Origin: Acidobacteriaceae bacterium
GTDB lineage: Bacteria > Acidobacteriota > Terriglobia > Terriglobales > Acidobacteriaceae
NCBI GenBank assembly: GCA_003134655.1
Contig: PLBY01000060.1
Span: 41,891-105,890 of the forward strand
Direction of reading: 5' to 3'
DNA: 64,000 nt
The notes under the pieces are model-generated. The model was not told where the DNA came from. It saw only the letters and a list, made by a program, of their open reading frames with translations, and did no database searches. The position numbers were made by a program, and so were the translations under genes. Shown piece by piece: positions 52,424 to 60,705 of this stretch. Every line of letters starts with the position of its first letter. Positions within the stretch are counted from its first letter, which is position 1.

Positions 52424-53043
52424 GCCTTCCCCCGCTCTGCATCCATCTGCCTGCGCAGCAGACGCGCAATCTTTCGCCGTGCGCGGAACAGCAGCAGTCG
52501 AATCCCCGCCGCGTTCAGGCCGGTGATCTCCGAGATCTCCCGGTGCGAATAACCTTCAGCGTGAGCCAGCCAGAGAAGTTGTCGCTCCCGCGGGCGCATC
52601 TGCGCCATCGCCGGGTCGAGAATCACTTGCGAGTCGATGTGCGACAACCCATCGCGCGCCGCCAGGAACCGCTCCGGAACATCTTCGATGCAAGCTGCGA
52701 GCGGCCGTCTCCAGTGGTCCTTTAAGAGATTCGTTGCGATGCGGAACAGGTAGCGCCGGTAGTTCACCTCGCCGCCTTCTGGACCTGTTGCGCACAGGAA
52801 GCGCAGATAGCTTTCCTGCATCAGGTCGTCCGCCAGCGCAGCATTCCCTGAGACCCGCACCAGGTATGCCCGCAGCCCCGGGGCGGAGCGCTGGTAGAAG
52901 CCGGCGAAGGCATCGCTGTCCATGGGCAGGTCGTCAGGTCGCGATAGCGCGCGAGCCTCAACATTCGGGATGGCATATTCCCCGGTCGTATCGTGTTTCC
53001 TCATGGCTGCATTCCAGAGCAGCCCATCGTCTGGCTGCTGCAT
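52420..53043 (-). CDS. ECF-family RNA polymerase sigma factor
   Basis: 207 residues (or 194 from ATG 53004). Region 2 is DAFAGFYQRSAPGLRAYLVRVSGNAALADDLMQESYLRFL with YRRYLFRIATNLLKDHWRR; region 4 is LRPRERQLLWLAHAEGYSHREISEITGLNAAGIRLLLFRARRKIARLL type. It directs transcription to its own regulon. It is the middle gene of membrane protein-sigma-anti-sigma (gaps of 21 bp and a 4-bp overlap), so it is likely autoregulated from the promoter upstream of 53964. The target promoters are unknown. Confidence 0.9.
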   Translation of the reverse strand: MQQPDDGLLWNAAMRKHDTTGEYAIPNVEARALSRPDDLPMDSDAFAGFYQRSAPGLRAYLVRVSGNAALADDLMQESYLRFLCATGPEGGEVNYRRYLFRIATNLLKDHWRRPLAACIEDVPERFLAARDGLSHIDSQVILDPAMAQMRPRERQLLWLAHAEGYSHREISEITGLNAAGIRLLLFRARRKIARLLRRQMDAERGKA

Positions 53044-53064
53044 GGATCAGGCAGCAAATTGATT

Positions 53065-53964
53065 TTATTCTCGCGCCCCGCTATTCGGCATCAGGCCGAG
53101 ATGGCGGGCCAGCACCCATGTGACTCCCGCCGAAATAATAAACCCAATCCCCGGCATCAGCACCACCATGCCGAGTACAAGTAGTGCAACCCCACCGTCA
53201 GCAATGCTGTGCCGCAAAGAGATCAGGCCGGCGCCGAGCAGCGTCATCACAATTCCAATCTGCAGTGGCGTCAGAACTCGGGCGACCGGACTTGGAACCG
53301 GAGCTTGCCGCTCGAACCCAACTGCGATCGGGGTCGCTTCCAGGAAGCGTTTGCCCGCGTCGGTGCTCATGTAGGTGAGCACTTCCTGCGACGTGCCGAA
53401 TCGTTCGATCAGTCTGCCGTGCACATCCGTCTGCAGCTTGAAGATGCGGTTCCACCGCCGGTTTTCGAGCAGAACATGCGCCACCCAGAGCAACGCGCCT
53501 AACATGCAAAGAAAAACCAGGAACGGAATCCCATCGCTGATCAGTTCACGGTCAATTCCTGAGGACTCGGGCTGAGACATCTGGGGCCACAGCTTGCGCT
53601 CCAGCACCTGGGCGGGCTGCTCGTGTTCCGGGTGCAGATTATTGAAGAGGTAGAAGTCGGGGCTCTTCGCGATCTCGGGATGCGCTTGCAGGAACTGCCC
53701 AAGTTCCGGATTGTTGCGGTTCACATATTCCGCGTTCGAGAGCAACGACGGGTCGTGGGCCACAACCTCGGCCAGGGTGGGGCTCACGCGCAGCAATTGG
53801 AGAAGCTGGTCCTGCATGGCGGCGACGTCCTTTTCGCTCATCTGCGGAGCATTGGGTACCGGTTCCGCGGATCGTGGTGCCTGGGCGGCGCTGACAGCGG
53901 TGAACAAAGCTAGGAATACTACGACCGCCTGAACTACTGCCATGTACCGCCGCTGCGTATGCAT
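53065..53964 (-). CDS. Membrane protein of unknown function, first gene of the ECF operon
   Basis: 299 residues. A signal peptide (AVVQAVVVFLALFTAVSAAQA) is followed by an extracytoplasmic helical domain (about residues 40-130, with LLQLLRVSPTLAEVVAHDPSLL and FLQAHPEIAKSPDFYLF), a first helix (ISDGIPFLVFLCMLGALLWVAHVLL), a cytoplasmic segment (FGTSQEVLTYMSTDAGKRFLEATPI) and two more helices near the end. It has no family I can name. Being 21 bp before the sigma gene, it may sense envelope state or be the main target of the sigma factor. GGGGGAA precedes the ATG. Confidence 0.65.
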   Translation of the reverse strand: MHTQRRYMAVVQAVVVFLALFTAVSAAQAPRSAEPVPNAPQMSEKDVAAMQDQLLQLLRVSPTLAEVVAHDPSLLSNAEYVNRNNPELGQFLQAHPEIAKSPDFYLFNNLHPEHEQPAQVLERKLWPQMSQPESSGIDRELISDGIPFLVFLCMLGALLWVAHVLLENRRWNRIFKLQTDVHGRLIERFGTSQEVLTYMSTDAGKRFLEATPIAVGFERQAPVPSPVARVLTPLQIGIVMTLLGAGLISLRHSIADGGVALLVLGMVVLMPGIGFIISAGVTWVLARHLGLMPNSGARE

Positions 53965-54066
53965 ATCGTTGTTCCCCCGTGAGAGAAGTGCTTTGTAGCA
54001 TCTCTATGCACACAACGAACGGCGGGTGGAAATGGTTAACAACAATTTTCAGAATTTTGTGATTCC

Positions 54067-55452
54067 TCAGGCCACTAGCGGAGCGTTGGCGATGCCCTCG
54101 GTCCCGAACACCCTCCGATACCTCTCAACCTCATCCGGCGGCCCCAGCGCCTTGGAATAGTTATCGGAGAGCTTCACCGCCGGACGTCCTTCGACCTCGG
54201 AGACTTTGCAGATCAGGCTGATCGGATCAAATCCCCCGCCGTTATTGGGATTGCATCCGCGAAAGTCATTGGTCAGCAGCGTCCCCCAGCCGGCGCTGAA
54301 CCGAACTCTACGCCCCGGCGTCCACTTGTTGCGGTCCTCGAAATCAGCCGCGCTGAGAAAATCGCCCGGCCCCACGCCCTTCGCCAGACTCCCGCCAAAA
54401 TACGCGTGCAGCCCAAGGATCGCATCCACATCCAGCGTGTCCGAAGCGATCAGCAGCTTCTCGCGCGGATCTCTCCCACGCGCCTTCAGCCAGGCGATGT
54501 ATTCGTCCCCCGCGACGTACGGATCCTTGCTGTCCACGCGCTGCCCGGTCCAGTCCGCCACCCACTCGGGCGCACTCGCCAAAAACTGTGTCGTGCCAAA
54601 AGTGTCCGGCAGCATCACTCGCAACGCACCCTCATACGTCTGCTGCCACAGTTCCAGCACACGGTACTGCGACGCTTTCAAGGCCACGTCATCCGGTGCC
54701 AGCGCGGCCATCACCATCGGAATCTCATGCGCGTTCGTTCCAATCGCTTCCAGATCGTGCTTGTGTGCCAGAAAAGCGTTCGAGGTCCCGATGAAATTGC
54801 TTCCCAGGTTCGCAGCCATCGCCACGACAACATATTCCTGCCACAAAAAGCTGTGGCGCCGCCGCGTTCCAAAGTCCGCCACGCTCAGTCCCGGCACTCC
54901 GCGCAGCCGCTCAATCTTGCTCCACAACTTGGTCTTGGCCCGCGCATATAGAATGTCGAGCCCGAATTCGCTCAGCGTCTTCAGTTGCGCGCGCGTCTTC
55001 AACTCGTCGAGAATCGCCAGCGCATACAACTCCCACATGGTGGTCTCGGTCCACGTGCCTTCAAACGTCAGTTGGATCTGCCCGTCGCGCACCCGCAGTT
55101 GATAATCCGACAGCCGGAAGTCTCGCTCCAGCCACTCCAGAAACGCCGGCTCGAAAATTCCCCGCCGTCCGTAAAACGTGTTGCCTGCCAGCCACACCAG
55201 TTCCGACTTGCGAAACCGCCGTCCGCGCACGTGCTGCAACTGCACCTTCAACTCTTCAATGTGGATGATGTCCGCCATCCGCACTGAAGCATGCCGGTTG
55301 ATCAGCGAAAACTCCACGCGCGTGTTCGGAAAATGCTTCCAGATAAACTGCAGCATCAGCAACTTGTAGAAGTCAGTGTCGAGTAGCGATCGCACCACCG
55401 GGTCGAGTTCCCAGTTGTGGTTATGCGCGCGTTCTGCAAAGTTGACGATCAT
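54067..55452 (-). CDS. pncB: Nicotinate phosphoribosyltransferase
   Basis: 461 residues. The N terminus [31 protein letters not shown] and the blocks [55 protein letters not shown] and [13 protein letters not shown] are those of PncB, with the phospho-accepting His in the GTNAHE region. It makes nicotinate mononucleotide from nicotinate and PRPP in the Preiss-Handler route to NAD. That supply also feeds LarB, which uses nicotinate adenine dinucleotide, but the genes are 19 kb apart. Longer than E. coli PncB (400) by a C-terminal stretch. No clear ribosome site. Confidence 0.93.
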   Translation of the reverse strand: MIVNFAERAHNHNWELDPVVRSLLDTDFYKLLMLQFIWKHFPNTRVEFSLINRHASVRMADIIHIEELKVQLQHVRGRRFRKSELVWLAGNTFYGRRGIFEPAFLEWLERDFRLSDYQLRVRDGQIQLTFEGTWTETTMWELYALAILDELKTRAQLKTLSEFGLDILYARAKTKLWSKIERLRGVPGLSVADFGTRRRHSFLWQEYVVVAMAANLGSNFIGTSNAFLAHKHDLEAIGTNAHEIPMVMAALAPDDVALKASQYRVLELWQQTYEGALRVMLPDTFGTTQFLASAPEWVADWTGQRVDSKDPYVAGDEYIAWLKARGRDPREKLLIASDTLDVDAILGLHAYFGGSLAKGVGPGDFLSAADFEDRNKWTPGRRVRFSAGWGTLLTNDFRGCNPNNGGGFDPISLICKVSEVEGRPAVKLSDNYSKALGPPDEVERYRRVFGTEGIANAPLVA

Positions 55453-55575
55453 CGAAGAAAATCAGCCCTCATGAACGGGCTGAAAGTGACAGTCTAGAGG
55501 ATAAGCCATGTTCGTGGTTAGTCGCTGTTCGGGTTTGAGGATGACTATTGACCTTCCTGAAGAGCGCTCCTACTA

Positions 55576-55959
55576 TTGCCGCCAATGTCCATACCGTCTG
55601 AACCCGTAGGGCAGACTGTTTCCCACTATCGCGTCCTCGGTAAGATCGGAGGCGGGGGGATGGGTGTGGTGTATGAAGCTGAAGATCTGAGACTCGGACG
55701 GCACGTCGCCCTGAAGTTCCTTCCAGAAGATCTCGCCACAGACCCACACTCGCTGGAGCGATTCCGCCGCGAGGCTCGTTCCGCCTCTACCCTCAATCAC
55801 CCCAGCATCTGCACTGTCTACGAGATTGACGAAGCCAATGGGCTGGCGTTCATCGCAATGGAGTTGCTCGAAGGCCGAACCCTTCGCCAACAAATCAAGG
55901 GAAACCCCTGCAGCCAGAAACCCTGCTCGACTTGGGCATCCAGATCGCAGACGCCTTAA
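55576..55959 (+). CDS. Ser/Thr protein kinase N-lobe (5' part of a frameshifted gene)
   Basis: 127 residues. The protein starts [35 protein letters not shown], with the Gly-rich loop and ATP-anchoring Lys, then [27 protein letters not shown], where the hinge is. After residue 107 the sequence turns to nonsense ([11 protein letters not shown]). Reading one base earlier at about 55899-55901, where the DNA has AAGGGAAACCCC, restores [19 protein letters not shown], which is the normal kinase continuation. So one G is missing from what should be a run of four. The rest of the kinase is the next entry. Confidence 0.8.
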   Translation: MPPMSIPSEPVGQTVSHYRVLGKIGGGGMGVVYEAEDLRLGRHVALKFLPEDLATDPHSLERFRREARSASTLNHPSICTVYEIDEANGLAFIAMELLEGRTLRQQIKGNPCSQKPCSTWASRSQTP

Positions 55960-57965
55960 GCGCCGCACACTCGAAGGGCATCATTCATCGCGACATCAAG
56001 CCTGCGAACATCTTCGTGACCACCCGCGGGCAAGCGAAGATTCTCGACTTCGGACTTGCCAAGGTCGCCTCAAAGCCGGAGATCGCCGCTCTGAGCACAC
56101 CGACCATTGAAGAACCCCTCACCAGTCCGGGCGCTGCCCTGGGCACGGTTGCTTATATGTCGCCCGAGCAGGTGAGAGGCAAAGAACTGGACGCCCGCAC
56201 TGATCTTTTCTCGTTCGGCGCAGTGCTCTACGAAATGGCTACCGGCATGCTCCCGTTTCGGGGCGATACCTCCGGTATAGTCTTCGACTCGATCCTGAAT
56301 CGCCCGCCCGCCCCCGCCGTTCGCCTGAATCCCGACGTTCCTCCGAGGTTGGAGGAGATCCTCGCCAAGGCTCTGGAGAAAGATCCGGACGTTCGCTATC
56401 AATCCGCGGCAGAGATGTGCGCCGATCTCAAGCGCTTGAAGCGTGATACCGAGTCGGGAAAGAGCGCAGCCGCCCTAACGCGAGCGGAAGTCCAACCCCC
56501 TTCGCGCCGGAGAGTCCCGGTCATGGCCGGTGCAGCGCTCGCCTTGGTCCTTGCTATCCCTCTGGCATGGCGCTTCGTGCGCCCCCAGACTTCGGATTCC
56601 GCAACAATCCAATCGATCGCTGTGCTGCCGTTTGCCAATGCCAGCAAAGATCCGGAGATGGACTATCTCGGCGATGGCATTTCCGAAGAGATCACGAACT
56701 CGCTCTCCCGCCTTCCTAACCTCCGCGTGATGGCCCACAGTACCGTAGATCGCTACAAATCACGCCAGGACGATCCGCAAGGGGTGGGGCGTGAGTTACA
56801 TGTGGATGCGGTGCTTACCGGGCGTGTCGCCGAGCACAGCAGTGAGCTTGACGTTGAAACTGAGTTGGTCAACGTCGCGACCGGAGCCCAGCTCTGGGGC
56901 AAACGGTATACACGAGGTGTCAACGATGCGTCGCTGCTTCAGACCGCCGTCACGGCGGACGTCGCCAGCCAGCTCCGGCCGCAGGTGGACGGCCTACAGC
57001 GCGAAAAACTGGCTAGAGTCGGGACCAAGAATAGCGAAGCGTATCAGCTTTATCTGAAGGGCCGCTACCACTTTGACAGATTCACCGAAGAAGATTTCAA
57101 GGCAGCGGCCGGACTCTTCGAAAAGGCGGTCGCGATGGACGCTGGCTACGCGGCAGCCTATGCCGGGTTGGCCGATGCGTATGCCTTGCAGGGCTACTTT
57201 GGCTATGCGCCAAGCCGGGAGGCGTTCAACAAATCCCGCGATGCCGCAAAGCGGGCCTTGGAGTTGGATAGCGACATTCCCGAGTCTCATACTTCCTTAG
57301 CTATGTCCGATATGCTGTTTTTCTTTAACCTCCCGGAAGCCCAGGCATCCATTCAGGAGGCTCTGGCTCTGGGCCCCAATTCAGCGTACGCCCATGAGGT
57401 CGCTTGCTGGTTCGCAAATGAAATGGGGAAAAGCCCCGAGGCCGTCGCGGAGTGCCGCAAGGCCGTAGAGTTGGACCCTCTCTCCTTGGTATATAACTTC
57501 AGTCTCTCAGAAACGTTGTACGACGCACGCGACTACGATCGCTCGCTGGAGCAGGCCAGCCGAGTGCTTGACATCGACCCGAGGTACTCTCGTGCCATTG
57601 AACAAATTGGATATGTCCATGAGGTCAAGGGAGACTACAAACTGGCCATTGAGCAATGGATCAAGAATGAACAGGTGCTTGGCCACGAACAGCGTGCGAA
57701 AGACCTAAGGCAGGTTTTCGACAAAGGAGGTTATCCAGCATATCTTCGAAAAGATGTCAAAGACAAAGAAGCGGAAAGCGATTTTTACGATGAAGCTTGC
57801 GACTACGCTTTGCTCGGTGACAAGGATGCTGCGTTAGCGGCTCTCAATCGGGCAGCCGAAGCCGGCCAGCAAGTCGACGACATGAAACTCGACCCGGAAC
57901 TGGACAATATCCGTTCCGATCCGCGCTACATCGCCTTGTTGCGCCGAATCGGAATACCTCAATGA
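55932..57965 (+). CDS. Ser/Thr protein kinase C-lobe + TM + TolB-like domain + TPR (3' part of a frameshifted gene)
   Basis: 677 residues in a frame one base off the 5' part. The kinase continues with [13 protein letters not shown] (catalytic loop), ILDFGLAK (DFG), [32 protein letters not shown] and the rest of the C-lobe to about residue 170. A single membrane helix ([20 protein letters not shown]) follows. Residues 225-345 are a TolB/FlgO-like domain ([62 protein letters not shown]). The remainder has six or so TPRs. Such PknB-type receptor kinases are very common in Acidobacteriota. An ATG at 55932 may start internal translation, but the kinase would lack its N-lobe. Confidence 0.82.
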   Translation: MGIQIADALSAAHSKGIIHRDIKPANIFVTTRGQAKILDFGLAKVASKPEIAALSTPTIEEPLTSPGAALGTVAYMSPEQVRGKELDARTDLFSFGAVLYEMATGMLPFRGDTSGIVFDSILNRPPAPAVRLNPDVPPRLEEILAKALEKDPDVRYQSAAEMCADLKRLKRDTESGKSAAALTRAEVQPPSRRRVPVMAGAALALVLAIPLAWRFVRPQTSDSATIQSIAVLPFANASKDPEMDYLGDGISEEITNSLSRLPNLRVMAHSTVDRYKSRQDDPQGVGRELHVDAVLTGRVAEHSSELDVETELVNVATGAQLWGKRYTRGVNDASLLQTAVTADVASQLRPQVDGLQREKLARVGTKNSEAYQLYLKGRYHFDRFTEEDFKAAAGLFEKAVAMDAGYAAAYAGLADAYALQGYFGYAPSREAFNKSRDAAKRALELDSDIPESHTSLAMSDMLFFFNLPEAQASIQEALALGPNSAYAHEVACWFANEMGKSPEAVAECRKAVELDPLSLVYNFSLSETLYDARDYDRSLEQASRVLDIDPRYSRAIEQIGYVHEVKGDYKLAIEQWIKNEQVLGHEQRAKDLRQVFDKGGYPAYLRKDVKDKEAESDFYDEACDYALLGDKDAALAALNRAAEAGQQVDDMKLDPELDNIRSDPRYIALLRRIGIPQ

Positions 57966-57992
57966 TGCCCGAACTAAACCCGCTACACGCCA

Positions 57993-59690
57993 TTAGCTCT
58001 TCGCCCCCACAAACTTCTGCTCCAACCCCTCGAACACTTCCTCTGCCCGCTGCAGAGCGTCCTGCACGTTGCCGCAGATGTTTTCTTCCCCAATGACCTC
58101 GGCGAACTCCGCCTGATGAATTAATTGTGCAGGCTGCTCGCGCGCCCCACACAGAATCAACGTCCTCTTACTGGCGTGCAGTTGCTTGGCAATCTCCTCG
58201 ATCGCGAACAGCCCGGTAGCGTCGAGTGCGGTCATGTTCCGCAGTCGCAGAATAACGACCGGCGGCAACTGATGCAGGTTCTCCGTGACCGCCCAGATCT
58301 TGTCGGTCCCTCCAAACAAAAACGGCCCGTGAATGCGGAAGATCGTCGCGTAGTACGGGATGTCCTTATCCTGCAGAATGTGCACGCGCCCGTCTTCCAC
58401 GTAGTCCTCAGTTACCTGCGATATGGTGGTCGTCGAGGCCACACGGCTGATGAACAGCAGCGCCGCCAGAATCATCCCGGCTTCGACCGCGACGGTTAAG
58501 TCGGCAAACACGGTCAAGGCAAACGTCACCAGCCAAATGCTGATGTCGGTCTTGGTCAGCCTCAGCAGTTGCGGAATCTCGCGCCACTCACCCATGTTGT
58601 AGGCGACGATCATCAGAATCCCCGCCAGCGCCGCCATCGGCACATAGCTGACCAGCGGCGCTGCAAACAAAAGAATGCACAACAGCGTGAGCGCGTGAAT
58701 CATCCCCGCCACCGGCGTCTGCGCCCCCGCTCGAATATTGGTCGCAGTGCGCGCAATGGCGCCGGTAGCCGGCAGTCCGCCAAACATCGGCGAGAAGATG
58801 TTGGCCACGCCCTGCCCAATCAACTCCACGTTGGGATTGTGCCGGTCGTTACTCATGCGGTCAGAAACCACCGCCGACATCAGCGATTCAATCGCTCCCA
58901 GCATCGCGATCGTGAACGCCGGTCCCAGCAGCCCGTGAATCAGGTCCGTCCGGAAGTGCGGAATCTGCCAGTGCGGCAGTCCGCTTGGAATCCCCCCAAA
59001 CCGTGTCCCGATCGTCTCCACCGGCAGCTTGAAAAAATAAACCGCAGAAGTCGAAAGCAGCAGCGCAACGATCGGTCCAGGAATCCGCGAAGACAGGCCC
59101 CGGCAAATGATCAGCGTCAGGAGCGTGAACACGGCGAGCGCCGTCGCCTCAAACGAGAGCGTATGAAAATTCCCGGCCAGCGCCTCCATGCGCTGCCAGA
59201 ACACGCCCGGAACCTTTTCGAGATGCAGCCCGAAGAAATCCTTGATCTGCGTGCTGGCGATCAGCACCGCAATCCCATTCGTAAATCCAATCACAACCGG
59301 CCGCGGGATGAATTTCACCCCTGTCCCCAGCCCCGTCGCGCCCATGATTACCAGTAATACGCCAGCCATCACGGTACACATGAACAACCCGTCGATCCCG
59401 TGGACCGCAACAATCCCCGCAATCACGACCACAAAGGCGCCGGTCGGCCCGCCGATCTGCATCTTCGATCCGCCCAGCGCCGATACCAGGAACCCGGTAA
59501 CGATCGCGCAATAGATGCCAGCCTGCGGCGTCAGCCCCGACGCGATGGCAAACGCCATCGCCAGCGGCAGCGCCACCAGCCCAACGGTGACTCCAGCGAT
59601 CAGATCCAGCAGAAATTTATGTCTATCGTAGTTGCGAAGACACAACACCGACTTCGGAAGCCAATTCTCACTCAGGAAAGCACGCGCCAT
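57993..59690 (-). CDS. SulP-family anion transporter with STAS domain
   Basis: 565 residues from ATG 59690; the frame is open to 59882 but that part crosses REP-like palindromes. The transport domain has about 12-14 helices with the SulP signature region (LIAGVTVGLVALPLAMAFAIASGLTPQAGIYCAIVTGFLVSALGGSKMQIGGPTGAFVV). The cytoplasmic STAS domain lies at about residues 440-545 (IFRIHGPFLFGGTDKIWAV, VVILRLRNMTALDATGLFAIEEIAKQL). It probably moves sulfate or bicarbonate. No carbonic anhydrase or sulfate-assimilation gene is adjacent. Convergent with the kinase gene. Confidence 0.9.
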   Translation of the reverse strand: MARAFLSENWLPKSVLCLRNYDRHKFLLDLIAGVTVGLVALPLAMAFAIASGLTPQAGIYCAIVTGFLVSALGGSKMQIGGPTGAFVVVIAGIVAVHGIDGLFMCTVMAGVLLVIMGATGLGTGVKFIPRPVVIGFTNGIAVLIASTQIKDFFGLHLEKVPGVFWQRMEALAGNFHTLSFEATALAVFTLLTLIICRGLSSRIPGPIVALLLSTSAVYFFKLPVETIGTRFGGIPSGLPHWQIPHFRTDLIHGLLGPAFTIAMLGAIESLMSAVVSDRMSNDRHNPNVELIGQGVANIFSPMFGGLPATGAIARTATNIRAGAQTPVAGMIHALTLLCILLFAAPLVSYVPMAALAGILMIVAYNMGEWREIPQLLRLTKTDISIWLVTFALTVFADLTVAVEAGMILAALLFISRVASTTTISQVTEDYVEDGRVHILQDKDIPYYATIFRIHGPFLFGGTDKIWAVTENLHQLPPVVILRLRNMTALDATGLFAIEEIAKQLHASKRTLILCGAREQPAQLIHQAEFAEVIGEENICGNVQDALQRAEEVFEGLEQKFVGAKS

Positions 59691-60039
59691 TGTCCGATTA
59701 TCGCCCCGCCAGCCGAAATCGGGTAGATGACCGAGGTGCGCCGCATCCGATTTTGGGTAGCACAGCGAGATCACGTAGCGGCGGACGCATTCGTCCGCCA
59801 CGCCGGGTGCCGGGTGCCCCATGTCTCGCGTCCTTTGCGAGACGTGGGGATTTTGATCCGCCCCGATATCGGGCCGAGACAACGCCCGGGGGGCTAGGTG
59901 AAGGGGGCCGTTTCAGAGTTTGCTGGACAGCGTGCAGGACCGTGGAAGATCGGCCCTTCGAGGGCCGCGTCAGGCCGAACAAGAAATGATGGCTTTAGCC
60001 CCTGGGGGCAGCGAATTGCCCGCCTTGTAAAATCACCCC
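59691..60039. repeat. Cluster of REP-like palindromes
   Basis: No gene. It holds GGCGGACG/CGTCCGCC (59780-59799, loop CATT), a 13-bp stem CCCCATGTCTCGC/GCGAGACGTGGGG (59817-59849, one G-U pair), CCCGATATCGGG (about 59862-59873), and a CGGCCCTTCGAGGGCCG plus GGCTTTAGCCCCTGGGGG unit (59951-60008). The promoters of the divergent SulP and methyltransferase genes must lie among them. Confidence 0.7.
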
Positions 60040-60621
60040 ATGCACCTTCTCCAAACCCTGGGATGGCTGGTCTGCGTCGTCTACTCGACCATCCCGCTGT
60101 TTTGGCTGATGGTCCACCCGCGAGCCCATCACTGGCGCGCCCGCGAAGGTTCGCCGTTCCGCGTGCTGGTCCCCGCCTGGATCGTCATGTGGATCGGCAT
60201 CGGCGCCCTGACTGGCCCGTGGCGGAAAGTGGAGCTCTACTCGACGCCGTGGACTTGTCTCCCCGCAGCCTTCCTCTTTGCGATAGGCATCTTCACCTAT
60301 ACGAGCGCGGGAGCCCACTTCAGCTGGGCTCAATTAGGAGGTCTGCCGGAAGTCCGAACCGAAAACCAGCGCCAGCGCCTCGTCACCACTGGAATCCGCT
60401 CCCGAATCCGCCACCCGGTTTATCTCGGCCACCTCTGCGAGATGCTTGCCTGGAGCGTCGGGACAGGGCTCGCAGTCTGCTGGGTGCTAACAGCGTTTGC
60501 GATCGCAACCGGTGCCGTGATGATCCGGATGGAAGATGCTGAACTGGAGAAGCGCTTCGGTTCCGAGTTCGCTGCCTATCGTCAGAGAGTCCACGCGGTG
60601 ATGCCGAAGCTGCGCGCATGA
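60040..60621 (+). CDS. ICMT/PEMT-like membrane methyltransferase
   Basis: 193 residues with four to five membrane helices (LGWLVCVVYSTIPLFWLMV, VLVPAWIVMWIGIGALTG, CLPAAFLFAIGIFTYTSAG, AVCWVLTAFAIATGAVM). The C-terminal SAM-binding signature of isoprenylcysteine carboxyl-methyltransferase and phospholipid methyltransferases is visible: LVTTGIRSRIRHPVYLGHLCEMLAW followed by MIRMEDAELEKRFGSEFAAYRQRV. The substrate may be a lipid or an isoprenoid-like compound; it cannot be told from sequence. It precedes the Lol-type permease by 84 bp and may be in the same region of transcription. Confidence 0.82.
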   Translation: MHLLQTLGWLVCVVYSTIPLFWLMVHPRAHHWRAREGSPFRVLVPAWIVMWIGIGALTGPWRKVELYSTPWTCLPAAFLFAIGIFTYTSAGAHFSWAQLGGLPEVRTENQRQRLVTTGIRSRIRHPVYLGHLCEMLAWSVGTGLAVCWVLTAFAIATGAVMIRMEDAELEKRFGSEFAAYRQRVHAVMPKLRA

Positions 60622-60654
60622 ACCTTTTGTCGCAGTCGAACCCGAAGGAGTCGC

Positions 60655-60660
60655 TATAAT
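60655..60660 (+). promoter_or_regulatory. Possible -10 box before the Lol-type permease
   Basis: Perfect TATAAT 46 bp before the ATG at 60706, just upstream of the heptanucleotide repeat block. No convincing -35 at the right distance. Confidence 0.35.
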
Positions 60661-60667
60661 CCGATTT

Positions 60668-60705
60668 CGGCTGAAAGCTGATAGCTAACGGCTGAAAGCT
60701 CGCTC
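60668..60705 (+). repeat. Heptanucleotide tandem repeat before the Lol-type permease
   Basis: Five units directly before the ATG at 60706: GGCTGAA, AGCTGAT, AGCTAAC, GGCTGAA, AGCTCGC. A 12-base direct repeat CGGCTGAAAGCT occurs at 60668-60679 and 60689-60700. Same class as the blocks at 34497 and 42207. Confidence 0.7.

Noticed and set aside
59691..59882. Longer N terminus for the SulP transporter
   Set aside because: That stretch is palindromic REP-like DNA, and SulP similarity begins at ATG 59690.
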